This document shows, one piece after another, positions 43,877 to 51,684 of a stretch of 64,000 nucleotides of DNA. The stretch spans positions 2,790,001 to 2,854,000 of the forward strand of contig NZ_JAATJL010000001.1 in assembly GCF_011927905.1 (NCBI RefSeq), read 5' to 3'. This DNA is from Arthrobacter pigmenti (lineage in GTDB: Bacteria; Actinomycetota; Actinomycetes; Actinomycetales; Micrococcaceae). Position numbers and translations under genes: made by a program. The notes beneath the pieces were generated by a model. It worked only from the letters and a program-made list of their open reading frames with translations. It ran no database searches and was not told where the DNA came from. The first letter of the stretch is position 1. Every line of letters begins with the position of its first letter.

Positions 43877-44874
43877 ACTCTCCTGCGAAATTACCGTTCT
43901 TCCTGGATTGCGACACCGGGATCGACGATGCCCTCGCCCTCGCCTACCTGCTCGCCACACCGTCCGTTGACCTGCGCGGCATCGGTACGGTGAGTGGAAA
44001 CGTGTCAGCCTCGGTGGGTGCAGAGAACACGCTGAAGCTGCTCTCCATGGCAGGCTTTTCCACGATTCCGGTGGCGGTGGGCCTGCACCACCCGCAGGCC
44101 GGCGAGTTCGGCGGCGGTGCGCCGCACGTCCACGGGCACGACGGCGTGGGCGGGGTCTTCCTTCCCGGCTCCGGGTCAGCGGTGGTCACCGAAACGGCTG
44201 CCGAGATGCTGGTTCGCCTCGCGCACGAGCACGCCGGTTCGCTGCGTGTGCTGGCGATCGGACCCCTGACGAACATCGCCGAAGCGCTGCGCCTGGATCC
44301 GCGCCTGCCGGAACTGGTCGCGGAAATCACGATCATGGGCGGCGCCGCGCTGGTTCCCGGAAACATCAGCGCCGTGGCCGAGGCGAACATCAGGAACGAC
44401 CCGGAAGCCGCACGGGAGGTTTTCGCGGCGCCCTGGAGCATCACGCTGGTGCCGCTGGATGTCACGATGTCCAACGCCCTGGAGGAAGAGCACGCAACCC
44501 AGTTGCTCGCCTCATCCTTGCCGCTGGTTCACGCCCTTGGCGAGATGCTGGCGCACTACAGCGGCTTCTACGAGGGGATTTTCGGGCGGCGCTGCTGTGC
44601 AATGCACGATCCCCTTGCGGCCGCGATCGCCGTCGGAAGTGTGGCGCTGCGTACCGCCCCGGTGGTTTCCGTGGACGTCGACACCACTTCCGGTCCCGGC
44701 CGCGGGCAGACGGTGTGCGACCTGCGGGGACAGTACCTCGGTTACCCGGTGCAGGCCGGGGCGCACTGCCGCGTAGTGCTCGAGCTTGAGGAGCAGTTCG
44801 CGCCGCACTTGGTCGAGCGGCTGCTCTCGATGGCGCCAGCCCCTGCCGCCAAGCCAGCGCCCGCTGCCGTCTAA
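43873..44874 (+). CDS. nucleoside hydrolase (IunH family)
   Basis: A 333-residue enzyme that splits ribonucleosides into base and ribose. The calcium-binding motif is FFLDCDTGIDDALAL (D-x-D-x-x-x-D-D), and FTVGPLTN-like text is read as IGPLTNIAEAL; IMGGAALVPGNISAVAEANI and the metal Asp region HDPLAAAIAVG complete the active site. The C-terminus is Ala/Pro rich. GTG start overlaps the MFS stop. With the ribokinase divergent at 41.4-42.2 kb it makes a ribonucleoside salvage set. Confidence 0.92.
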   Translation: MNSPAKLPFFLDCDTGIDDALALAYLLATPSVDLRGIGTVSGNVSASVGAENTLKLLSMAGFSTIPVAVGLHHPQAGEFGGGAPHVHGHDGVGGVFLPGSGSAVVTETAAEMLVRLAHEHAGSLRVLAIGPLTNIAEALRLDPRLPELVAEITIMGGAALVPGNISAVAEANIRNDPEAAREVFAAPWSITLVPLDVTMSNALEEEHATQLLASSLPLVHALGEMLAHYSGFYEGIFGRRCCAMHDPLAAAIAVGSVALRTAPVVSVDVDTTSGPGRGQTVCDLRGQYLGYPVQAGAHCRVVLELEEQFAPHLVERLLSMAPAPAAKPAPAAV

Positions 44875-44876
44875 CG

Positions 44877-44900
44877 CCCGTGCACCCGTGCACCCGTGCA
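44877..44900. repeat. three exact 8-bp tandem repeats
   Basis: CCCGTGCA occurs three times without spacing, directly after the nucleoside hydrolase stop. Confidence 0.85.
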
Positions 44901-44904
44901 CTCG

Positions 44905-44970
44905 AGAAACTGCCCGCACGTTCAGGGCTGCCGGTTCGAAGCGGCAGTTCTGAACCTACGGGCAGTTTCT
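44905..44970. terminator. long hairpin after the nucleoside hydrolase gene
   Basis: Arms 44905-44925 (AGAAACTGCCCGCACGTTCAG) and 44950-44970 pair at 18 of 21 positions; the three mismatches are adjacent. The centre has a smaller CTGCC/GGCAG stem. From here to the mobile element at 45165 I see no gene. Confidence 0.7.
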
Positions 44971-45158
44971 ATTCCGGCGCGGCGAAGAAGGGCAGAGCCT
45001 CGGTGGCGGAATATCGCCGGGGCGATTGCCGGAGGCAGTCGTACCCGAGTCCTGCCGTCAAACAGAGCGATGGATTGTGGCGAATAACTGGTAGCAGCGC
45101 GGCGTCCCACGATCATTGACTGGGCGCTGAGAACCATCCTTCGTCCAAGAGAGGCGTT

Positions 45159-45164
45159 ACTAGC
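45159..45164. other. target-site duplication, left copy
   Basis: ACTAGC, repeated exactly at 47902-47907. It contains CTAG, in agreement with the NCTAGN target reported for Bordetella IS481. On the minus strand it supplies the TAG stop of the transposase (bases 45160-45162). Confidence 0.9.
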
Positions 45165-46146
45165 TGTACTGACCCGGGACGTTAATCAATCGAGTGAAGG
45201 GCGGCTGCTTGTTGCATGCGCTGTGAGGGCGATGTTGGTTGTAGTGATGCAACCACCTCTCGAGCGCATCCCGGCGTTCCTGCTCTGAGCTGTAGCAGCG
45301 GGCGTAGGCCCAACCGTCTGCCATGGTCCGGTGGAAGCGTTCCACCTTGCCATTCGTCTGTGGCCGGTAAGGCCGCGTCCGCTTAGGACGAATGGCGAGG
45401 GCTTCACAGGAGTCGCGCCACAGGTACGAGCGGTACGCGCCGCCGTTGTCCGACAGGACACGCTCGACCGTCACACCGCGCTGTGCGAACCACGCCACCG
45501 CCCTGCGCAGGACGCCGACCGAGGTAATTGCGCGCTCATCGTCATGAACCTCGGTGTACGCGACGCGCGAGTGGTCGTCGAGCACGGTGTGAACGAAGGC
45601 GTACCCGAGCTTGGGGTTTCCTTGTTTGTTCTTTGGCCTGTCTGGAGTCGCGGAGCGGTTCTTCCCCCCTTGTCGGCGGCCGACGTAGCGCCAACCGCCG
45701 CCGTCAGGGATGTTCCCGAGCTTCTTGACATCAACGTGCACGAGCGAGCCGGGGTGGTCGTGCTCATATCGTCGGATCGGCTCGCCCGTGGCGCGGTCGA
45801 TGTAGATGAGTCTATTGAGCCGCGCGGTGCGCAGAATGCGGTGCACCGTCGACGGGGCAATGCCGAGCCGAGCGGCGAGTTGAACGGGGCCTTCGCGCAG
45901 GCGCATCCGCAGGCTCACGCAGCGCTTGGTCACCGCCTTGCTCGTCTTGTTCGGCGAGATTCTGGGTCGCGATGAGCGATCGAGCATGGGTTCTCCCGCG
46001 AGATACCTTCCGACCCATCTCTTCACGGTGGGCCATGAAACTTGAAAGCGGGCTGCGACCTCGCTGATGGGCCATCCGCCCTCGACGACGAGGCGGGCGA
46101 CTTTGAGCCGGTGGCGCGGAGTCAAGGCCGCGTTGGCATGTGACAT
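45160..46146 (-). CDS. IS481 family transposase
   Basis: A 328-residue DDE transposase. N-terminal HTH (LTPRHRLKVARLVVEGGWPI, SEVAARFQVSWPTVKRWVGRY) and a second HTH near LAARLGIAPSTVHRIL, then an rve integrase core with Asp139 (LVHVDVKKLG), Asp233 (LSDNGGAY) and Glu269 (TNGKVERFH), spacing D-35-E. All catalytic residues are present and the frame is intact. The last residues NVPGQY are encoded within the terminal repeat and the stop TAG lies in the target duplication. Probably still active. Confidence 0.95.
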   Translation of the reverse strand: MSHANAALTPRHRLKVARLVVEGGWPISEVAARFQVSWPTVKRWVGRYLAGEPMLDRSSRPRISPNKTSKAVTKRCVSLRMRLREGPVQLAARLGIAPSTVHRILRTARLNRLIYIDRATGEPIRRYEHDHPGSLVHVDVKKLGNIPDGGGWRYVGRRQGGKNRSATPDRPKNKQGNPKLGYAFVHTVLDDHSRVAYTEVHDDERAITSVGVLRRAVAWFAQRGVTVERVLSDNGGAYRSYLWRDSCEALAIRPKRTRPYRPQTNGKVERFHRTMADGWAYARCYSSEQERRDALERWLHHYNQHRPHSACNKQPPFTRLINVPGQYS

Positions 46147-46164
46147 CTGTGCTCCTAGGTTGAA

Positions 46165-46193
46165 GTGGGTGGCCCCGGACCGGGGCCACCCAC
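46165..46193. terminator. 14-bp perfect hairpin between oxidoreductase and transposase
   Basis: GTGGGTGGCCCCGG (46165-46178) and its exact complement (46180-46193) with a single central base. It lies 19 bp upstream of the transposase start and 24 bp after the oxidoreductase stop, both on the minus strand, so it may isolate transposase from cargo transcription. Confidence 0.75.
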
Positions 46194-46217
46194 AGTTGAT
46201 CCGGTCATCTGATCGCT

Positions 46218-47087
46218 TCAGAGGAGGGGGACGAGCTCCTCACGGATCCAGCTCCGCAGTGGGGTCGGGGTGGTGCTGACCATCGAGCGTTCCTGCTCGG
46301 GCACGAAGCCGTCTCGCAGCCCGGCGGACATCCCCAGCACCGCGTCCGCCATGGCGGACGGCATACCCGCCTGGAGGTACTGCTCGCGCATCTGCTCGTC
46401 GGCGATCCGCTCGACGCGCACCTCTCGACCAAGCTCTTCCGTGAGGGTCTTCGCAACTTGGGTCCACGACAGGTCCTCGGGGCCGTGGACGGCCTGGACG
46501 CGGCGTCCGCTCCACTCGCCGCTCAGCAATGTGAGAGCGGCAACTTCTGCGATGTCCCGCGGAGCGACCCAGCTCATCGGAGCGTCGACGGGCAGCACAG
46601 TCTGGAGCAGCCCGGCCTTCACCGACTCCGCCTCGAACAGCAGGTTGGTGAAGAAGTAGCCGCACCGCAGATGCGTGAGATCCGCGCCGCAATTGTCGAG
46701 GGCGACTTCCGTCTCCGCAAGCCCGTCGATCTCACCCGCACCGTACCGCTTCTCCGCACCGACGCTGCTCTGGAAAACAACCCGTCCGATCCGGTTCGCC
46801 TCAACTGCGGCGACGATGGACTCCGTCGCACGGCGATAGTCAGCCATCGGATCAGAAGACTCGGCGGGCGGGTCGACCCAGTAGACGGCGTCGACGCCGG
46901 CAGTGGCGGAAGCGACCTGTCTCGGCTCGCGCGAGTCCATCGTCACCAGCTCGACGTGCTCGGCGAGGGAGGCGGGGATGTTCTCTGGGTGGCGGGTGAG
47001 CAGCATCGGCCTGACGCCTGCCCGGATGAGCATCCGGGTCAGATGCTGGCCGACATTACCTTGAGGTGTCGTGACGGCGATTTTCAT
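46218..47087 (-). CDS. NmrA-like NAD(P)-binding oxidoreductase (transposon cargo)
   Basis: A 289-residue atypical short-chain dehydrogenase. The Rossmann motif is IAVTTPQGNVGQHLTRMLI, then VDAVYWVDPPAES; SSVGAEKRYG stands where the catalytic Ser segment is and no YxxxK is seen, typical of NmrA/QorB-like proteins that bind NAD(P)H or act on quinones. C-terminal ILGMSAGLRDGFVPEQERSM is family-like. ATG 47087 has AAGGGA upstream. It lies inside the IS481 element, divergent from the WYL regulator that probably controls it across 84 bp. Confidence 0.85.
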   Translation of the reverse strand: MKIAVTTPQGNVGQHLTRMLIRAGVRPMLLTRHPENIPASLAEHVELVTMDSREPRQVASATAGVDAVYWVDPPAESSDPMADYRRATESIVAAVEANRIGRVVFQSSVGAEKRYGAGEIDGLAETEVALDNCGADLTHLRCGYFFTNLLFEAESVKAGLLQTVLPVDAPMSWVAPRDIAEVAALTLLSGEWSGRRVQAVHGPEDLSWTQVAKTLTEELGREVRVERIADEQMREQYLQAGMPSAMADAVLGMSAGLRDGFVPEQERSMVSTTPTPLRSWIREELVPLL

Positions 47088-47171
47088 GGAGTTCCCTTCT
47101 TTCCGTTCGTGATTCCACGCTAGAAGCAAATGCGGCCCCATACTGGCCGCATCTTGGGCGATCATGGATCT

Positions 47172-47906
47172 ATGGACTCGCCATCGACACGGTCACTGGA
47201 GTTACTGGCGCTTCTCCAGCCAGGGCGGGAGTGGACCGCCCACGACCTCGCAGTCCGCCTGCAGGTTAGCGAACGCACCGTGCGCCGGGACGCGATGCGT
47301 CTTCGCCGCATGGGTTACGACGTCGACTCTCGCCCGGGCCCAGGTGCTGTCTACGCACTGCGGCCGAGCATGAAAATCCCGCCGCTACTGCTCAGCGCGG
47401 ACGAAGTCTCAACGATCATCACGAGCCTGCTGGTCCTCGAAGCGTGGCAACCCGACGACACCACAGCCGCAACCGCGCGCACAAAGCTCGAACAGGTGCT
47501 GCCTCGGGGCCTGCAGCGGCGCGCCGGAGCGGTGGCGCTGTCCACACAGGTCCTACGCGAAGCTCCTGCGTCCGTGGACTGGCAGCTCGTCGGCACGATC
47601 GCCGACTCCGTAGCAACAGGTGCGCGCCTCGCCTTCGACTACACGGACCAGCACGGCCGCTATACGCGCCGAACAGTCGAGCCGTATCGACATCTCCTGC
47701 GGCGGCAGCACTGGTACCTCATCGCCTATGACCTCGACCGCGACGACTGGCGTCTCTTTCGATTCGACCGGATGCAAGCCTCCACAACCTTGCCCGGGCC
47801 ACATGAGCGTCGCGACTTCCCCTGGGATTCCATTGAGGACTGGCTCACAAGCGACTTCGGCGCGAGCGACGCACGCTCAACTAATGTCTCCGGTCAGTAC
47901 AACTAG
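47172..47906 (+). CDS. WYL-domain transcriptional regulator, YafY type (transposon cargo)
   Basis: A 244-residue regulator: HTH (AHDLAVRLQVSERTVRRDAMRLRRMGYDVDSRPG, residues about 24-58) and a WYL domain with YRHLLRRQHWYLIAYDLDRDDWRLFRFDRM. ATG 47172 is preferred to an upstream in-frame start because the HTH begins soon after. The last residues NVSGQY lie in the right terminal repeat and the stop TAG (47904-47906) lies in the target duplication, mirroring the transposase. It likely controls the divergent oxidoreductase gene. Confidence 0.88.
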   Translation: MDSPSTRSLELLALLQPGREWTAHDLAVRLQVSERTVRRDAMRLRRMGYDVDSRPGPGAVYALRPSMKIPPLLLSADEVSTIITSLLVLEAWQPDDTTAATARTKLEQVLPRGLQRRAGAVALSTQVLREAPASVDWQLVGTIADSVATGARLAFDYTDQHGRYTRRTVEPYRHLLRRQHWYLIAYDLDRDDWRLFRFDRMQASTTLPGPHERRDFPWDSIEDWLTSDFGASDARSTNVSGQYN

Positions 47907-47907
47907 C
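47902..47907. other. target-site duplication, right copy
   Basis: ACTAGC, identical to 45159-45164. On the plus strand it supplies the TAG stop of the WYL regulator. Confidence 0.9.
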
Positions 47908-47961
47908 GCCCGCTCGATGCAAGGGTAGCGACCTTCGCCGGACGCGATCAAGGAACCGGGC

Positions 47962-49164
47962 TCAGGACGCCTTCCGGGCCTCACGCTCGTCGAGCGCGTC
48001 CTCTCCAGGACCGCTGAAGTCCTCACGACGACGCTCGGCTTCCGGTGAGCCGGTGAAGAGGCGCCCATCGCGCGGGTGGTGGCCGGCGACGTCGTCGTTC
48101 GCGGTGTGGGGGGCCGAGGAAGAAGATGACGACGACGCCGTCACCGCCTCCCAGCGCTGGCGCGGCAGGGCGTCGGGGAACCGGGTCTGGATGAAGCCGA
48201 CCATCTTCTCGCGGACGAGGCATTGCAGGTCCCAGAGCGCGCCGCTGTCCGCTGCGCTGACGAGGATCCGCGCGCGCACCACGCCGTCGGTGGCCTGGGT
48301 GATCTGGAGGGTGCCGGTGCGGCCGTCCCAGAGGTCGGAGGCGTCGAGGACCTCGCGGAGGTGGCTGCGCATCTGCTCGATCGGCACGCGCCAGTCGAGG
48401 TCCAGTTCCACGGTGCCGAGCAGCTCGGAGCGGCGCCGCGTCCAGTTCTCGAACGGCGTCGACGTGAAGTAGGTAGACGGCAGAATGAGGCGCCGCTCAT
48501 CCCAGGCCTGGACCACCACGTAGGTCATGGTGATCTCCTCGATGGTGCCCATTTCGCCCTCGACGAGCACGACGTCGTCCACCCGGATGGCATCTGTGAA
48601 CGCCAACTGCACACCGGCGAAGACGTTGCTCAGCGAACTCTGTACCGCCAGGCCGGCCACGATCGAAATCAGACCGGCGGAGGCCAGGATCCCGGCGCCG
48701 AGCGCCCGGACCTCATCGATCGTCAACAGCACACTCGCCAGCGCCAGGGTGATGATCACGGCCACGGCAACGCGCCGCGCGAGCATGATCTGCGTCTTGA
48801 GCCGCTGGCCGCGCCGGTAATCCCGGCCCGAGTTCTCGTAATGGCGCAGCACTACCGTCTCGATGATGGAGAGCACGGCAACCAGCAGCCACGCCAACGA
48901 GAAGATCAGCGCCAGCACCAGCACGTAGTCAACCGGCGGGAACCACGGGGTGTCCCGGGCTGTGGCGCCGAGCGCAATCCGGATGCCGAGGACGGCGAGC
49001 ACCGCCTGCAGCGGACCCCGCGCCTTCCGCGTCACTTCCTGGATTTTGGGGACCTTGCGCAGGGCGTGGGTGGCTACCTTGCGCAGGATCCAGCCCAGTA
49101 CGACGGCGGCAAGCACCGCGCCCGCGATGGCAAGGATGGGAGCAATCGCCTCAAGAAAGTCCAT
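47962..49164 (-). CDS. mechanosensitive ion channel (MscS family)
   Basis: A 400-residue membrane protein with about four or five helices. The pore helix and beta domain are in ASAGLISIVAGLAVQSSLSNVFAGVQLAF and DDVVLVEGEMGTIEEITMTYVVVQ, typical of MscS; the C-terminal cage has PSTYFTSTPFENWTRR. The C-terminal 50 residues are Ser/Asp/Arg rich and not conserved. It releases solutes on hypo-osmotic shock. It lies just right of the mobile element and is transcribed toward it. Confidence 0.9.
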   Translation of the reverse strand: MDFLEAIAPILAIAGAVLAAVVLGWILRKVATHALRKVPKIQEVTRKARGPLQAVLAVLGIRIALGATARDTPWFPPVDYVLVLALIFSLAWLLVAVLSIIETVVLRHYENSGRDYRRGQRLKTQIMLARRVAVAVIITLALASVLLTIDEVRALGAGILASAGLISIVAGLAVQSSLSNVFAGVQLAFTDAIRVDDVVLVEGEMGTIEEITMTYVVVQAWDERRLILPSTYFTSTPFENWTRRRSELLGTVELDLDWRVPIEQMRSHLREVLDASDLWDGRTGTLQITQATDGVVRARILVSAADSGALWDLQCLVREKMVGFIQTRFPDALPRQRWEAVTASSSSSSSAPHTANDDVAGHHPRDGRLFTGSPEAERRREDFSGPGEDALDEREARKAS

Positions 49165-49241
49165 GGTCCTACCGTCTCAGAGGTCCCCGGGGGTACGTCC
49201 AATCCGCCTCTTCAGCCAGCCGTTCTCGTCAGGGGCGGTTT

Positions 49242-50201
49242 TCAGTCCTGTTTCGGCGCAGAGCCATGCTGCCTGATCAGTTCGGCGCCGATGCGGGCGA
49301 GTTCGACTCGCAGTGCAGGGGGAGCGAGCACTTCGACCTGCTTGCCCCATCCGGCAAGTTGCTCCGCCAATGCAACCACGAGGTTGGCGCGTACCTCTAC
49401 AGTGAGCCGGCCCTCATCGCCTCGGCTTTGGACCCTGCAGTAGCGTCCAAACTGTTTCTGCAGGATCGGGGCGATCCAATTGGGCACCCGCAGGAGTGCA
49501 GCCACTTCCGACCGAAGGCCCTCCACCGTTTCCGTATGGAATTTCCAGTAGGAAGTCAGTTCAAAGTCAGCCGGTTCATCAAAGAACTCGTCAGTACCGG
49601 CCACCTCCTCGAGCCGCGATACTCGATACGTACGACGGCCACGCGCACCGTCGGCGACGAGATACCAGATGCCGGACTTCGCGACGAGACCTAGAGGGCG
49701 AAGCTGAAGTTGGTCCCGGTCTCCCCCGCGGGACGTATATGACACGATGATTGACCGCCGCTGGACGACTGCGTCGCGAAGCCGATCCAACCCGACTGCC
49801 GCTTCACTGGACTGTTCGCCCCACGCGGCGTGATCGTAATGAATCGACGTGGCCAGCCGATCCGCTTCGGTGCGCATGGACTGGGGCAGAGCCTGGATTA
49901 GCTTCATCGTGGCAACCCGAGTCTCAGGACTCGACAAACCCGCAGTGCCGAGCAGCCAGAAGAGAGCTCTCGATTCATACAGGGACAATCCGGACAGATT
50001 TGTCTGCGCGCCACCGACAAGTTGCCAGCCCCCTCCGCGCCCCGCTTGCACGTAAACAGGGATCCCCGCTGCCGACAATGCCTCAAGGTCGCGGCGCGCG
50101 GTCGCCAGGGAAACTTCCAACTCGGCGGCGACCTGAGCTGCAGTCACCCGCTCCCGAGACTGCAGGAAAATCAGGAGGGCAATGAGCCGGTCGGCACGCA
50201 T
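49242..50201 (-). CDS. WYL-domain transcriptional regulator (YafY type)
   Basis: A 319-residue regulator. HTH: ALLIFLQSRERVTAAQVAAELEVSLATARRDLEALSAAGIPVY; the WYL domain follows with LRPLGLVAKSGIWYLVADG. It is divergent from the VOC protein gene with 94 bp between, so it likely controls that gene. It is a different gene from the cargo regulator at 47.2-47.9 kb. Confidence 0.9.
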   Translation of the reverse strand: MRADRLIALLIFLQSRERVTAAQVAAELEVSLATARRDLEALSAAGIPVYVQAGRGGGWQLVGGAQTNLSGLSLYESRALFWLLGTAGLSSPETRVATMKLIQALPQSMRTEADRLATSIHYDHAAWGEQSSEAAVGLDRLRDAVVQRRSIIVSYTSRGGDRDQLQLRPLGLVAKSGIWYLVADGARGRRTYRVSRLEEVAGTDEFFDEPADFELTSYWKFHTETVEGLRSEVAALLRVPNWIAPILQKQFGRYCRVQSRGDEGRLTVEVRANLVVALAEQLAGWGKQVEVLAPPALRVELARIGAELIRQHGSAPKQD

Positions 50202-50295
50202 GTTAAAACTATCCCAGAAAAGTGCTCATTGGATGAGTACTTTGACTGCCACAGTAGAACGTGTAGATGAACAAACTCGACGAAGGGACCAGACA

Positions 50296-50697
50296 ATGAC
50301 GACTCTGCAAGGCCTGACCACAATGGTGCTCACGGCCGACGACGTCGACGCCGCGGCAGACTGGTACGCGACAGCCCTGGGCATCGACCCGTACTTCCGC
50401 CGACCGGAAGAGGGTCCGGCTGCCTACGTGGAGTTTCGTCTCGGGCCGGACGAAGACGAACTTGGAATAATGGATCGCAGCTACGCTCCATCGGGCTCAT
50501 CTGGGACGGGCACTTCGATTACCCATTGGCAGGTCAACGACATCGAAGCTGCGGTAGCCGACCTCCTTGCTCGCGGAGCGACTACCCACACCGCCATCAC
50601 CGAACGCGGCGGCGGCTTCACGACCGCATCGGTGGTGGACCCATTCGGGAACGTGCTCGGGCTGATGCACAGCCCTCACTGGACCGGAAAGCACTGA
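50296..50697 (+). CDS. VOC family protein (glyoxalase/bleomycin resistance fold)
   Basis: A 133-residue protein with two beta-alpha-beta-beta-beta modules: TTMVLTADDVDAAADWYATA at the start and ITHWQVNDIEAAVADLLARG after the middle, ending FTTASVVDPFGNVLGLMHSP. These are VOC folds, often metal enzymes or antibiotic-binding proteins. The activity is unknown. ATG 50296 has AAGGGA upstream. Divergent to the WYL regulator. Confidence 0.85.
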   Translation: MTTLQGLTTMVLTADDVDAAADWYATALGIDPYFRRPEEGPAAYVEFRLGPDEDELGIMDRSYAPSGSSGTGTSITHWQVNDIEAAVADLLARGATTHTAITERGGGFTTASVVDPFGNVLGLMHSPHWTGKH

Positions 50698-50771
50698 ACT
50701 TTCCGAAGGGCCGGTACCCGCCGGTGCCAGCCCTCCGGCATGACCGCTGACTGGCGCCCCGACAAGCCCGC

Positions 50772-51587
50772 TCAGTACAGGAAGATCGCGAACCACTCGC
50801 GGTTGTGGGCGTGCAGCAGTACAAGGAACAGCACGAAGTCGAAGAGCAGATGAACGCTCACGATGTAACTGAGCGACTTCGTCTTCGAGAAGATCCAGGC
50901 TTGAATCAACGCGAACGGGTAGATCAGGAACGGCCCCCACGCGTGGAAACCGAGCTCCCACAGGAAGGACGTGAACAGCACCGCCTGCAGCATATTCGCC
51001 TGCCAGTCCGGCAAATGGCGCCGCAGCAGCGTGAACGCCGTGCAGATGAAGAACAGCTCATCCCAGATCCCGAGCACGTTGGTCCCGAGGAACAACCGCG
51101 CGATGGTGTCCGCATCAGACGCCGCGGGCCAGTTCTCATACACACCCGTCGGAATCATGTACACGGGGAGCAGGAAATATCCGATGACGACGACGGCGAG
51201 CAGGTACCAGCGCTCGGTCCGGGTCCACTTCTGGCCGGTAAGGACGGGGAAGCGGATCGCGTGGTCCTTGAATACAAACCTCGAGAGCAGGTACGGCACC
51301 GCCACGGCGAAGATCATCGCGGCGCCCATGATGGTCATGTGGCTGAAGCTGATGTCCGTGGTGATGGGTACGGCACTGATGATCGCCAGCCCGATGGCCA
51401 GCAGGATCAGGTCCTTGAACAGCGCCCGTCCGGAGAAATACGCCACAACAAGCGCCGCGACGAGCACGGCATAGCCGATCAGCCGCTGCTCCAGCGCGAA
51501 CATTGTAAACCCGGACACCGAAACAAGCGCGGCGGAGATTACCGGCAACACCCGGGGGCGGGCGTCGATGCTCGCCGTTTCAATCAT
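50772..51587 (-). CDS. CPBP-like multi-pass membrane protein
   Basis: A 271-residue protein with about eight helices. Its C-terminal half resembles CPBP (Abi/CAAX-protease-like) proteins: WDELFFICTAFTLLRR in place of motif 1, FTSFLWELGFHAWGP for motif 2 and SVHLLFD for motif 3. Motif 1 lacks the usual EExxxR, with DE replacing EE and no Arg at the usual spacing, so protease activity is doubtful. Apparently monocistronic. Confidence 0.6.
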   Translation of the reverse strand: MIETASIDARPRVLPVISAALVSVSGFTMFALEQRLIGYAVLVAALVVAYFSGRALFKDLILLAIGLAIISAVPITTDISFSHMTIMGAAMIFAVAVPYLLSRFVFKDHAIRFPVLTGQKWTRTERWYLLAVVVIGYFLLPVYMIPTGVYENWPAASDADTIARLFLGTNVLGIWDELFFICTAFTLLRRHLPDWQANMLQAVLFTSFLWELGFHAWGPFLIYPFALIQAWIFSKTKSLSYIVSVHLLFDFVLFLVLLHAHNREWFAIFLY

Positions 51588-51684
51588 GCTTCGAGCTTAC
51601 GCCTGATCCGGGGCTGTTGCTCAAACCCAGCTGAGGGCTGCCGCCGTCGTCGTCGTTTGGAAGGCGTCGGCCTAGACTGGCGCA

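Larger units (their letters stand above)
45165..47901. mobile_element. IS481-family element with two passenger genes
   Basis: Bounded by inverted terminal repeats 45165-45183 (TGTACTGACCCGGGACGTT) and 47883-47901, which match at 16 of 19 positions with the first ten exact, and by a perfect 6-bp target duplication ACTAGC. Contents: IS481 transposase, a strong hairpin, an NmrA-like oxidoreductase, and a divergent WYL regulator. The length of 2737 bp is more than twice that of an ordinary IS481 (about 1 kb). The insertion site is intergenic. Confidence 0.9.

Noticed and set aside
45000-45158. Possible gene remnant left of the mobile element
   Set aside because: Short open frames lack ribosome sites, and joining the two sides of the insertion through one ACTAGC gives no longer frame that I can recognise.
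46194-46210. Possible internal copy of the IS481 right end (CCGGTCA) just upstream of the transposase
   Set aside because: Only a 7-base match to the terminal repeat and no further symmetry; too short to claim a smaller nested IS.
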